Part shown: one piece after another, positions 34,301-45,345 of the stretch | How positions within the stretch are numbered: position 1 is the first letter of the stretch | Layout of the letters: every line of letters starts with the position of its first letter | Origin: Medicago truncatula | Taxonomy: Eukaryota > Streptophyta > Magnoliopsida > Fabales > Fabaceae | Assembly (NCBI RefSeq): GCF_003473485.1 | Contig: NC_053047.1 | Location: 10,493,001-10,557,000 of the forward strand | Length of the DNA: 64,000 nt | Direction of reading: 5' to 3' | Notes under the pieces: model-generated | What the model was told of the DNA's origin: nothing | What the model saw: only the letters and a program-made list of their open reading frames with translations | Database searches by the model: none | Position numbers and translations under genes: made by a program

Positions 34301-35703
34301 GGATGCATAATGATATATCAAAGCAAGCTACTCTTACTCAAAACCTCAACAAAAGTAAAAAACAACCCTAAATCTTAATTTCTTCACCATCTTTAAAGAG
34401 CACTAAGTTTGTCATAAAAAATAACAATAACCACAGCCCAAATATTAAGGCAGACTTTGGTGAATAACAAAACCCACAACCCAAAACTTCCAATTTGGTC
34501 ATCAAATGGCACCTCAACATATCTGAGTTAATGCCTGTGAAGCATAGATACAGACACCACACGGGTAATAATTTGAGATAATGAAAGTGATTATGTAACT
34601 ACATGTGTCGGTGTTGGACTCCGAGTCTAACACAAGTCGTACATTAGACATGCCTTTAATTTGAAGTGTAGATGCTGCATAAGTTAATAATGCAACAATC
34701 CAATAAACTGTGCTGAACTTTCTTTTGACACAAAGAGCGCATATCACACAAAAAATGGTGAATAACAAATACCCACAACCCAAAACCTTCAGCCTAATCA
34801 TTAAATTGCACCTTAGCATGTCAATGAGTTAATATTAAGGAAAATATCCAATAAATTGTGCTGATCTTTCTTAACACACAAAGAGCACATCATCCATACT
34901 CATCAATATAATAATCTACTCTATGGTGAAAGAAACTACAAAATGGATCTAAATCGTCGGAATCTTTTTTATTTTTGTGTCGAATGGCCTAGTAGCGAGA
35001 ATCAAGTGGGGAATTCAGGGTTCGAACCTAGGCCCCAACACATCAAATGTCCTTGCAACTACCAATTGAGTTGCACTTACAGGACAAATCATCCGAATCT
35101 ATTCTTATCACATATATAAGTTCGAATTTCATTACCCCATTAAATCTTTTTTTTAAGTGAAACTATAAAACGGATCTAAATCGTCAAAATCATTTTTTTT
35201 GGGTCCAACACATTAACTATCCCACAGGCTGCAGCTACCAACTAAGTTGTACTTACACGACAAATTGTCGGAATCAATTCCTATCCTATCATATCTAAAA
35301 ATTCTAATTGTACTTACAGGGCAAATCATCAGAATCTATTCACATCACATCAGCAAGTTCAAATTTCAATTACCCACTTAAATCCCATATATAAAGTCAC
35401 CATTTTTTTATCCCTCCACAAAAAAATCACAATTTTTTTAAAAGATAAAAATTAAACTACAAAGATTGCAATCAGTATCAAAATTAACCTAATAAAAAAA
35501 CAAATTAATAATAATAATCAATAATAATTAGAGTTTTTTTTTTGAAGAACCTTAAGAGGGTGAAGACCAGCTTTGAGTTCACGAGATTGTCGTTCTTCGG
35601 TTTCTTTGACGTTGTAAGAATCAGAAGAATCGACGATTTGGTGAGTGTTTTCGGTGTTGTTTTCTGATGCGTTGTTGTTGTTCTTGGATGATGTGAAATC
35701 CAT
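31367..35703 (-). CDS. nCBP: Cap-binding protein nCBP (eIF4E class II, 4EHP type)
   Basis: Binds the mRNA 5' cap; the 4EHP class often represses or fine-tunes translation. Six minus-strand exons join in frame: 35703-35551, 33558-33466, 33374-33270, 33134-33057, 31706-31587 and 31498-31367. They give 226 residues. After a polar N-terminus rich in Asn, Ser and Thr come RELKAGLHPLK, FVFWYTRRVPGIRNQSYEDN, CHLARPSSLP, GGKWIIRFKK and CGAVLSIRFNEDIVSVWNRN. The first cap-stacking Trp of ordinary eIF4E is Tyr (about residue 70, in NQSY), while the second is kept (Trp116-Glu117, PLWE). This Tyr/Trp pair is characteristic of 4EHP/nCBP. The C-terminus (MEYKPHDASLRDNSSYRNTW) matches the Arabidopsis protein. 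Intron 1 is 2 kb and full of duplicated repeats. In Arabidopsis nCBP lies between CSD3 and APRL7, the same neighbours as here. Confidence 0.95.
33775..35400. repeat. Internal duplications in nCBP intron 1
   Basis: Block 33775-34200 recurs as 34265-35150, interrupted in the second copy. Shared landmarks are GTGATATATCAAAGCAA / ATGATATATCAAAGCAA, ACAACCCTAAATCTTAATT, CATGTCAATGAGTTAAT and ATGGATCTAAATC-type phrases. A third partial copy of the end lies near 35265-35390. Two insertions separate the pieces in the second copy: the GTGTCGG-type repeat (34530-34690) and a tRNA-derived SINE (34978-35085). Confidence 0.65.
34978..35085 (-). repeat. tRNA-derived SINE in nCBP intron 1
   Basis: On the minus strand a box A-like CAACTCAATTGGTAGTTGCA is followed by a box B-like TAGGTTCGAACCCTGA. 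A decayed second head lies at about 35205-35270. Confidence 0.5.
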
Positions 35704-36620
35704 TGTTGTTTGTTGAAAACCCTAATCCCCTTTTTGATTCGTTGATTTTATAGACTAAAATGATAAAGAGGGAGATTGTCAAATGGGTTGGTAGGGTTTA
35801 TATATGTGCTACCATCTTTTGATTTTTTTTCTCTTTATTTTATTTCAAAAAAAAGAAGGTCGTTAGGACAAACTACAAATCGATCGAGACGTAAAATAAA
35901 TATTAACATGATACTCTTATAATAGGTTAACACAACTAGATAGATAATGACTAATATAATAAGTAGTTGTGGGTAGGTAAAAGGCGTGACCCATGAATTA
36001 GTCTGTAATTTGGTTGTCATCTATAAGGTGATGACTTTACAGAGACGATCCATAAAAATACTCAGAATTACAATATCAAATTAATATTAAAAAAAAACAA
36101 ACAATTTTGATGTTGTGTAAGTGTTTTCTCCCATTTTGAGTGTTTTTATTGGTTGTTAGTATAAAGTTGTTTTACATCGACTCTCCACCACCTTTCGGGT
36201 CCCGTTCGAGAGAGGAGGGAAATGGAGAGATTTTAATGAAAGGATGAGAAAGGAGGATATATTAATGAGCTCATAGTGTTCGAATCTATGGTCATTCGTT
36301 CGTGTTTTTATATCAATTTTTTATTTGATAACTTTAATTGTATTTTTTGTCTCTCTATTTTTACCATTTTATAAAATTGGTCCTTTTATTTTAAAAAATT
36401 GATAATGTTGGCCTCTCAATCAAATACTTGATCTAAAATATGGTGATATGACGTGCTTTAAATGAAATTTTCAAGGGAAGTTTTATACAATTTCATTGAT
36501 GTTGATCTTCTCATCACTAGATCATATATCACGTCATTTAATACATCACATCACCAATTTTTAAAAATGAAATGATAACAACATAGGAATCAAAATTGCA
36601 TATACCACCTAAAAATAATC
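35704..36620. other. Upstream region of nCBP, no gene seen
   Basis: Contains the nCBP promoter (minus direction) and AT-rich intergenic DNA. AAACCCTAAT near 35718 (plus strand AAAACCCTAATCC) is a telo-box-like word near the expected transcription start. Nothing else is supported. Confidence 0.4.
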
Positions 36621-38110
36621 ATCTTATTAGTCGATCTCAACAAACAAGTGATTAGACTATTAGACGAGAAAGTCTCTTAGTCCAATGAAGGTAAAAGACG
36701 AGAAAGTCTCTTAGTCCAATGAAGGTAAAACAATGCTAGATTAGTCGAGCGAATGACTTTTCTGAAGACCATTAACTTAGAACAAGGGTCCTTAGAGCAT
36801 CATAACTGAATCAAAACATAGTGGGATTGTGCAGTGATGCAATAAACTCGCATCACTCGTTCTTAGCACCACTAACTGCTAAGAGCTATGGGAGAATACA
36901 CGATCTATGCTAGAGCTATGCACCAACGATTATGTCAACATATCATCCCGAGAAAAAGAAGACCGAAGTCGAACATGGTTCGCCATGATCCCACTAACAA
37001 GGGAGCTAACATGCATAACCCACTCAATTAGTTGAGTAAAGGTTCTACATTGTAGGCCATGCCATTTGACTAATAAACTTATTTTTTTAATATAAATGTC
37101 ACATCACATATCAATTAGACACATCCAACCAATTAAACAAGTTTTTTTGTTGCATTTTTATCCATTTAGCTTTTTTCATTTATCTTTATTTAATCCATTT
37201 CTTAGTGTAGCTTAAAAAACCAAAAAACAATCGTGATAACACTTTGATTGAGAAGTTAGGGAACCCACATTTAAGGGATATAGTTCGTTAACCCACCCCC
37301 GTAGGTCTGGTGGTGTTGGTGTGAGACATTGGTGTGTGCTCTTCGTTAAAGTCTCACGTTCGATTCTTCCCGATGTCAGTTTGTGTGAGCTAGTTTAGTT
37401 TCTTAAAAAAAAGGGATATAGTTCCTCTCTCAGCGTTAATCGCTTGAAGCCAAGAAAATCACAGTTGAGAAGATTCAACTGACCTTAACTATTTTCAGCT
37501 TCCATCAACAAAATTGGCACGCTTTGTGGGACAATACGTTAATCATATGCACTTGAGATTTGAAAATAGTCTCAGCAGTATGAACACGGTTGTCATCTTC
37601 AACAACCTTAAAGTCAAAACAATATCGCTTGTAGGAGCCTTCGCAAACATTGAAAATGCCAACTTCTATGACTCATTCTGGCGTTTTTGAGGAAACAACT
37701 CCATTGAGACTCTAGTAATAATGGTAATGTTTGTCATTAGACAACAAACTGACATGATGATACATAACATCAAGTATGAATTCACTAAACAACTTGTTGA
37801 CTTCGTGAAGCCCATTGTTCAAAATGAGTTTCAATAAGTCAAAAATTTAGAGGTTATGCAATCCAATTCTAACGACAATCCAGTCACCAATACTCTAGAA
37901 TGTGTACAAAGAAACCAATATCAAACATATGTTATTGCTCAAAGAGATATGTTATTTGAACAACTATTTTATTGGATAACTTGTGGGACAACTAAAATAT
38001 ACAAAGAAATGTAGGTTTTGGCACAAAATCAAAACAAAAGAGAAAGAAAACAAGAACATGATGTGAGAATGAAAGAAAAAAATGTCATAAAAGTTATCAA
38101 AAAATAGTTG
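36621..38110 (+). mobile_element. Fossil LTR retroelement, Ty3-like, broken
   Basis: Near 37510 the sequence AAATTGGCACGCTTTGTGGG resembles the primer-site/leader junction seen in plant Ty3-type elements. Sequence with weak gag-like composition follows to about 38110. Upstream there is a 34-base tandem duplication (36661-36729, CGAGAAAGTCTCTTAGTCCA). The element is clearly broken in several places; the ends were not fixed and an embedded SINE lies at 37300-37410. Confidence 0.4.
37300..37410 (+). repeat. tRNA-derived SINE
   Basis: GTAGGTCTGGTGGTGTTGGT followed by GTCTCACGTTCGATTCTTCC gives box A and box B at tRNA-like spacing, then a T-rich tail. A sister copy of the same family lies at 42350-42465. 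Confidence 0.55.
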
Positions 38111-38154
38111 TTTAAATATCATTTCTCTTACTCAAAACTATCTGTATCAGTGAT

Positions 38155-38222
38155 TAGCTCAGTTGGTATGGACAATGCATAATATATGTAAAGTTCGGAG
38201 TTCAAACTCAGACCACCAAAAA
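38155..38222 (+). repeat. tRNA-derived SINE head
   Basis: GATTAGCTCAGTTGGTATGG and AGTTCGGAGTTCAAACTC reproduce the two boxes of the copy at 1-64, with the same GCATAATATATGTAA linker between them. Confidence 0.55.
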
Positions 38223-38605
38223 TAAAAACAACTATATCGGTAGGACGTAAGGTCAATCAATTCATACACAATTAACACTTCCTACATTTTATTTCTAGCT
38301 CAAGTATACGATGCTTATAACCGGTCTAAGGAAATACATAACCATAATAAGTTCATAACCACATATTCCACAAATTATTATTTTTTCCTTGTTTAAAAAA
38401 GCTCAAATAAAAGAGAATAGAATAAATTATGACATCATATTCCATTTCCCAATTCAATTCCCATTATACTAAGCTGCAAACTGCTTTTCCTTTTCATCAC
38501 CATCAAATTCAACCACCGCCACAACACACAACACAACACCGAAACAAAAACCTTATTCCCGTTTTACCCTTCCGTTTTTCACTTATTTCCCATCCTTACC
38601 CTTCC

Positions 38606-38893
38606 ATGGCTTCTCCGCTTCTTCCTCTTCTTCTCTCCATAACCGCTTTCTCCGTCCTCCAATCCACCTCCGCTTCCGCTTGCATCCCTCCACCACCTTC
38701 CTTTCTCTTTCATCTTCAATCTCAATGTCCAACCTTCATCCAATCCAATCCTCCTCTTCAGGTTCCTCTTCCTCACCCTAATTTTTCTATCTTATTTTCA
38801 TGATTTTTTATGCTGGTGTAATTTTCATGATTTGGATCAATTTTGCTGTTTATTGATTAATTAATTTCTAGATATTTAGATTTTTTATGTTTA

Positions 38894-38931
<38 letters not shown>

Positions 38932-41900
38932 GTGAAATTGGATAGTAATTTGTTCGATAGTGGACGGAATAATTTTTTATCAGACTTTACTGACCTTCCG
39001 GCTGAACTCTGGATTATCAGGGCCACTTTCCTGAGAATCGGATGGTTAACAGTTAACACACAAAATATTAATTTACTCCAGTGGATTTTGTTTAAATTTT
39101 GATTAATTATGTGAAAAGGGATAATAATTAGGATAGTGGTTTAGATTGGGATGTTGAAGGAGTATTGTGTAGGTGATTTAGGGTTTGATTTATCATTTAT
39201 CTTACTAATGAGATTAATCACTAATATTTGCCTATGGCAAAATTGATTTAGGGCCCGTTTGGATCAGGCTTATTTTGAGCTTATGCAAATAAATAAGCTT
39301 TTATGTATTATTCATAAGTTTGTAAATGTAGTTTATGAAAAAATAATTTATAGATACAATTTTCATTAGTGGGAACTTACAAATTAGCATAAAAGCCTAT
39401 TTATTTGCATAAGCTCAAAATAGGCCTATTCCAAACAGGCCCTTAATGTGTGTCTGGTTATGCGGTGACAAAAATTGATTTTAATTTTCTGCAGTGACAA
39501 AAATTGGTTTTGAATGAATTGAGTTAATGTAAAAGTGGTTTATGTTTCAATTTTGATTAGTATGTGAAAATGGATAATAATAGGTTGGGGACTCTGAAAG
39601 AGTGTTATTTAGGAGATTCAGAGTTTGATCTATGCTACTTACAAAACTAAGCACTAATATTTGTCAGTCTATGGAAAAGTAGATTCAGCGAGTGTTTGGT
39701 TTTGTTGTGGCAAAATTTTATTTTAAAAATGGATAATAATTAGCTGGTATATGTTGGAATGCCGAAGGAGTATTATGTAGGGGATTTAGAGTTCGACCTC
39801 TGCAACTAACAAAATTAACCACTATGGAAAAATAGATTACATGTGTGTGTGTTTGGTTTTGCGGTGACAAAAGTTGATTTTGAATGAATTGGTTTTGTAA
39901 AATTGATATTAGTTAAAATTGAGTTGCTTGTAAAGTGGTTTATGTTTGATCAAATACTACAAGTGAGTTGAAACTTAAATGTTGAATGTCAAAATCAAAT
40001 TTGAAAAAAAAAAACTGCTACAAATCATAGTTTTAAGTTAGAATCAATTCAGAAGGAAAAGTCAATTTTTATTGGTAAAACATACAAAAATGTCAAAATC
40101 GATTCTACACGTTTATAATCAATTTTGGTACCTCTAAAAATGGAACCAATTATACAATTCACATTTTATTTTATTTTTGAAGATTTCTGATTTTGTAGAA
40201 TTGGGAATAACATAAGTATTGGAGTAAAGGCAGGTTGGGGTAGTTTCATGTAATATTTTTAGTTTGGAATTTTTTGGAAATGCTTTTCTATTTTATAGCA
40301 AACACTTGAATTTATTGTAGTGTCCTTTCTTTGGACTTTTTAGATTTTTTGTTTCCACTTTAGTGAAGGGTAGTCATCACTATGCTTTATTGCTTAGAAT
40401 GGACTCAATTATTGTACTGCTTTACTGTTTGTGCTTTTTGTATCAATTGTTCTATCAGGGTCAGTTTTGTTGGAAAAGCAGAAGTTGGCTAGTTCTAGAA
40501 AGTTAATTTTTTTAGAGATGTCATTTTTCTGAGTTCATGATTGAGGATTTAATAAAGCCTTACCAGTGGAGAGTAATTAGTAACTTTGGTCCCTAACCAT
40601 GTGAGTTGCTGTCTTGACAGTCAATGAATATTTATTGAAATTACAAAAACATCCCCCAGTGTCTCTCTCTCTCTTGTTAGTAATTTTGTGGACCGAATTG
40701 AGTAACAGTAGACACATTCGACGACTAAACTAACTAATGAGACATGTTTTTGCAATTTTGAATCTTTGATACATTTTATGACTATTATGAATCTGTGATA
40801 GTGCTTAACACATGTAAGGACCAAAATCACTGGTTACCCTTTTGTGGAAAATAAGATGATGTTAACTTCTATTATCTTCTGAATCATGTGACAAATGACA
40901 ACAATTAGACCGCTCTCTTCCAGAAAGAAAGAAATAACACTCCTGTGAGTTGTATAAATGATTATATTTTTTGTCAAGTAAATAGGTCAGATTTTGATTA
41001 TTTCAATGAGTCATTCACAAACTGCAATTGTAGTCCCATTTTCTATAACTTTTATTTTGGTGTGGCGTGCCAAATTGAGTTAATAGTTGGAAGCTCTGTT
41101 TTAATGGATTTAGCAAGAAAGGGATAAAAATGCGCAGGAGTGAAAATCAGATGGGAGGGGAAATTTCTCGAGGAAGAAATAGAGACATGATGGCAGCCTA
41201 TTTGGTCGTGCATGAAGCTTAGGTGATGAAGGTAACTAGTAAAGAAGTAGGCCAACAGCTGAAATTAAGAAGAAGAATCAATGCAAAATTTAACAGTCAA
41301 GCCAAAATGAACCATAGACAATAAAAAATTCACTATGAATAATACGCAACTACTCAAATCCCTATCCCATTACACCCTGTGCCTGACTAACAACAACCTG
41401 AATTCACAGACTTAAAATTCATTTAGGTCGCACTGCCAATTTATTGGGTTAGGCTGCATGTCTTGTCAAGCTCAAAATGCTAAGAAGGTCTTCTTTTTAT
41501 ATGCTTAGCATGGAACTGTAGTTGTGGGTTTGGCAATATTCAACATGATCTATAACCTTAAACTATTAGGTTTGTGTGCAATTTCACTTTTATAGTCCTC
41601 AATTAGTCAATTCCTTTCCGATAAGGGATTTCTTAATTTGTTCTTCTATTTTCCAGACGACCTTTTTAGTGATAGGAAACTTGCTTGTCTGATTGTTTTT
41701 GTTTTAATGGTAGCTTTCCTAGAAGTTAATCAGAAAAGGAAATTGTTGTCTTAAATATTATTTGGGGGTTAGGGACTTGAGTTCGTAATTGTCCTTGTTT
41801 CTTCATTGCAAAATGATTTGGCTGGATTTGAAATGTTTATCGGACTGTATTGAAAATGACAAGAATTTCTCCTTTGAATAGTATTAGATTTATTTGAGAT

Positions 41901-44118
41901 TGGAATTTTGAATTGGTTATTGAGTTCAAGCAAATGGTCTCTTTTTGTGGACTGGAGTGACCATATTAAAGCAGAGAAAGAGAGAGATTTGGTTTGGAAC
42001 TGTGTATTTTTTGGTTCATTTTGGTGGTGTAAAAATCAAAGGTGGGACTCTGCGGCTTTTGTTTTCTTTCCATGCGCCATGCTTTGCTTTTCTCTCATTT
42101 AGTTAGGGAAGTTATTAGTTAATGGGATTGTTAGGATTATCATGTATCAATAGGAAGGTTTTGGAGTTAGAAGGATAATTTTTTAATATTATAAAGATTT
42201 GTAAATAGAGTAGTGACGCTATTGCGAAGGGTAAACCCTTGGAGGAGAGAAATCTCTCCTATTCTCGTTTGTCCTTTCTCAATCTTTCAATAAAATTGTT
42301 CGTTCCTTTCATATCAATTTTTTGGTTCCTAACAATTAATATACCATACCATGCTGGCCTGGTGGTGTTGGCTTGGGACCTTGGAGTTGTAGCGTGCTCT
42401 TCCTCAAGGTCTCGGGTTAAATTCTCCCTGGTGCCAATTTGGGTTGGTTAATTTAACTTTTCTAAAAATAAATACCATACCATGTCTGGCATTTTATTTA
42501 ATTTTAATTTATTGTATTTTGTCATTACGTTTTTGCGATTTAGAGTTTAACATCTCGTAATTTGGACAAATAGTTACATAGATTTATTGACTGAGTTATG
42601 TTTTGCTGACTAATGCTAGTTTGCATATTCTGATTTCTGATGAAAAAAGTATTTAACTTTTCATTTGATTTATTCAGGTGGATGGAAATTTCATTGACGA
42701 AGTTCTATCTGGTAGAAAGATGATCGAGTCTGTCTCTATACTCTTCTATGCTTCCTGGTGCCCATTTTCCTGCAGAATGCTTCCTAAATTTGAAGCTCTT
42801 AGTTCCATGTTTCCGGAAATAGAGCATTTGGTTATTGAGCAATCATCAGCTTTACCAAGGTTTTTAAGCTATCCCCGTTCTATTTTTAATTTCCTGGATA
42901 ATAATTATGAACTCAATTTATTGTGTTGTATGGTATGCTATATCTGATTGGTTTTAAAAAATATAGCATACTGGTTCAGCAATACCTGAGTTTCCTATTT
43001 GGTTAGGCTAAATGAAGCCATTAAGTAATTTTTAATCAATGTTTTAAAAACCGGACTGAAGAATGAACCAGTGAGAAATTCAGACCATGATTCAATTGGT
43101 TCAATCTCAACCACAGTTGAATTTGATGATGATAAAAAATAAATAAATAAACGAGTAAGTAAGTATTAAAAAGAAGGTAGATGAACCAACCATGGTACAA
43201 TCAGATTGCTGTACAACTGGGATCAAATCAGTTAGCGAACTGGCCGGTTCTTGGTTTGGTTTTTAAAACATTGTTTTAACTACACTTTGTTTCATTTTTT
43301 ACTTTGTATCTTGTAAGTGAATTTTATTTCAGTAGAACCTATGGCACTATTCAGTTAGCTATGGTTATAAATAAATGTTGATGCCTAAATTTGCTTTGTT
43401 TTGCTCTTAGCAGCTTATATTCAAAATATGGAATCCATCGTCTGCCTTCAATTATACTCGTGAACCAGACCTCAAGGTTGAGATATCGTGGTCGAAATGA
43501 TATTCTCTCTCTAGTGGAGTTTTACGAAAGTAATACAAGTAAGCACATCCTGATTCTTGCTTGAAAACTTACAATGCATTATTTTGTACAGCCATTTTTA
43601 GAGCAACAACTCGCGTGAATTCTAAGAAACTTCAGTGACTTATAACAGCCTTATAATGTAAACTTACACCTGTATTTACCTGTGTGTCTGTCTCAGGATT
43701 TGAAGCAAGTAGTAATATTGCTATCGATCAACCAAGCAGCATGATGAGCGAAGAGAATTTTAGCCTGAACCTGAAGTCGTTGATGGGTCTGTCACTTAAA
43801 GAAACATTAAGAAGAGAACCCTACTTAGTGTTCTCTGTGATGTTTATTTGTTTGAGGATACTTCTTTTTGTCTTTCCCAAGATCCTATCACGTCTCCGAG
43901 CTTTCTGGGTTTCCTGTATTCCTCATCTGAACATGCAAATATTCGGCGAGACAAGCCAAGTGATGGGACGCGTGCTTCAAGTGATTGATGTGAGGAGGAT
44001 TTGGACAAAGCTAGGACTATGCAAGACGAGGAATTTTCACGAGAGGGCTAGGAGTGCTCGGGTTTGGGCTTCGTCTTTGGCTTCTGTTTCTCTGGGTGAG
44101 TCATCATCAGCTAGATAA
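38606..44118 (+). CDS. APRL7: 5'-adenylylsulfate reductase-like (APRL) thioredoxin-fold membrane protein
   Basis: Predicted secretory-pathway protein with a thioredoxin-like domain and one membrane anchor; despite the name it lacks the sulfate-reductase domain, and its substrate is unknown. Four exons join in frame: 38606-38761, 42678-42859, 43414-43538 and 43697-44118. They give 294 residues. A hydrophobic signal peptide (MASPLLPLLLSITAFSVL) is followed by a variable stretch. The domain contains FYASWCPFSCR, with a CxxS active site at residues 80-83 and an extra Cys84, and a cis-proline region (IHRLPS). A membrane segment spans about 197-217 (YLVFSVMFICLRILLFVF). In-frame codons run upstream of 38606, but only from this ATG does the product start with a signal peptide. 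Intron 1 is 3.9 kb and holds repeats. The exon 3 acceptor is TAGCAG, so use of either AG would add or drop one serine. Equivalent to Arabidopsis APRL5/APRL7. Confidence 0.92.
38897..38931. repeat. (ATT)n microsatellite
   Basis: About a dozen ATT units at the start of APRL intron 1. Confidence 0.9.
39251..39442. mobile_element. Tourist-like MITE (PIF/Harbinger type), 192 bp
   Basis: The ends GGGCCCGTTTGG and CCAAACAGGCCC are inverted repeats. The flanking TTA occurs on both sides (39248-39250, 39443-39445), as expected for PIF/Harbinger. Most of the element folds back (AGCTTATGCAAATAAATA with its complement). It lies in APRL intron 1. Confidence 0.8.
39443..42126. other. APRL intron 1 interior, no separate gene seen
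   Basis: Contains a thrice-repeated phrase of the type GGAGTATT(G/A)TGTAGG near 39150, 39600 and 39765, pointing to old internal duplication (about 39110-39960). No exon with a family match was found. Confidence 0.4.
42127..42333 (+). mobile_element. Fossil solo LTR-like sequence, APRL intron 1
   Basis: Starts TGTTAGGATT and ends TTCCTAACA. It contains GGAGAGAAATCTCTCCTATT and then CTTTCAATAAAAT, the same order as the copy in the SOD intron (20170-20457). About 207 bases; a target duplication is not clear. Treated as an old solo LTR. Confidence 0.5.
42350..42465 (+). repeat. tRNA-derived SINE, APRL intron 1
   Basis: TGCTGGCCTGGTGGTGTTGG and GGTCTCGGGTTAAATTCTCC give the two internal promoter boxes. 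It is the same family as 37300-37410. Confidence 0.55.
43040..43275. mobile_element. MITE with AAAACC ends, APRL intron 2
   Basis: GTTTTAAAAACCGGACTGAA at the left and GGTTTGGTTTTTAAAACATT at the right are inverted ends of a short element rich in AACC/GGTT words. Relatives lie at 44565-44715 and in syntaxin intron 1. Confidence 0.6.
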
Positions 44119-45187
44119 TCATTCCAAGGTTTGAATTAACAACCTTACGATGTCGTTATGAGGGAAGTTAAGAGTTTACTTTTATCATATAATATCTTCA
44201 AGCTGTAGGTGATGCTTGCATTACATAGTCTCTCTCTCTTTCTCTCTCTCTCTTGCTGATTTTATTGGTAGAGATGATAGGCAAATGTTGGTTTGTGTTT
44301 GAGTTGGGTTTTGTGAGGAAGGAACAGGCTTGTAAATTTGAGAACTGTTTTCCTTTTTGTGTAAATTAGTTGTTTCTTAATGGAATTATAGACACATGTT
44401 GTAATATGAGCATCCTTCCCCTTCTCTCATACACTGATTTGAACCTCAACTAACACCATTGTTTCTGAAGTCTTGAAAAAGAAACTGTCGGTGTTCGAAT
44501 GAGGGAAATTACAACTAAAATGGGTAAACAATATAGATAGTAGTAAAGGTTCATGAAATCAATGTTTAAAAAATTGAACTAACATTGAACCAACAAGACT
44601 TATGAGTCATTGTTCAATCGGCTTAAACTGATCAAATTGGGTCGAACTGAAGAACCATAGTAAAGGCTGAGGTTCAACCAGTTGAACTACATGATTTGGT
44701 TTGGTTTTTAAAACGCGCGATGAAATACATTGTGAGTGATATTAATCTTTCAATGGAACTCATGCCGTTTATAGCATATTGATCACTAGGTGTTTATGGC
44801 GAAATCCCATGGCTGTGTTTCTTGTAAACTTTCATTCCCTGAATTTGTAGTAAAAATCTTTTGAAGTTGATGTATTTGTTTAAAAATTTGAACCTGATAC
44901 ATTTACTTTGTTTGTCATTTTTGTTTATATTCGAGACCGAAGTAATAGTTATTTGAAATTAGACCATGAATAAAATTTACTTAATGTGACAAACAATTAA
45001 GATATTCTTAAAACTAATGGTCAAATTTGTGCAGTTATTGTTATGTTTATTTTAAGGATTCATTCTATATTATGGAAAGAAAAAAAAAAAAGATTCATTT
45101 CACAATAGGTGTATAAATAGCCACACATGCTTCAACATTCTATGAGAAGTTAACCATTTTTTTCTTTGCAAAACACGTTGAATTATA
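44119..45187. other. 3' flank of APRL, one MITE, no gene
   Basis: A CT-dinucleotide run lies at about 44229-44253. A MITE of the AACC family occupies 44565-44715 (TTTAAAAAATTGAACTAACA to TTTGGTTTTTAAAACGC). Otherwise AT-rich with no supported exon. Confidence 0.45.
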
Positions 45188-45345
45188 ATGAAAGCTTTGT
45201 TGAAAATGACATTGAAGTTTGTGGTGTTTTTGGTTGCTTGCAATGATCCTTGTTGGAAGTGCAAGTGCCATATGTTCCACCAGAAATTGCATATCCTGAT
45301 TGCATCCCAAATTGCTATTTCTACAATAATGCCCTTATGTTTGGG
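45188..45345 (+). pseudogene. Broken small cysteine-rich secreted-peptide gene
   Basis: An ATG is followed by a hydrophobic signal-peptide-like start (MKALLKMTLKFVVFLVAC) and, further on, by the phrase YPDCIPNCYFYNNALMFG. A GTTAGT donor-like site then follows. Together these look like the first exon of a small secreted Cys-rich peptide gene of the kind that is abundant in legumes. The reading frame is not continuous, so I treat it as a fossil. Class (thionin-like, defensin-like or other) is undecided. Confidence 0.45.

Noticed and set aside
38429-38605. Longer N-terminus of the APRL protein from the ATG at 38429
   Set aside because: The extension is His/Pro/Thr-rich and low complexity; only the ATG at 38606 places a signal peptide at the N-terminus.
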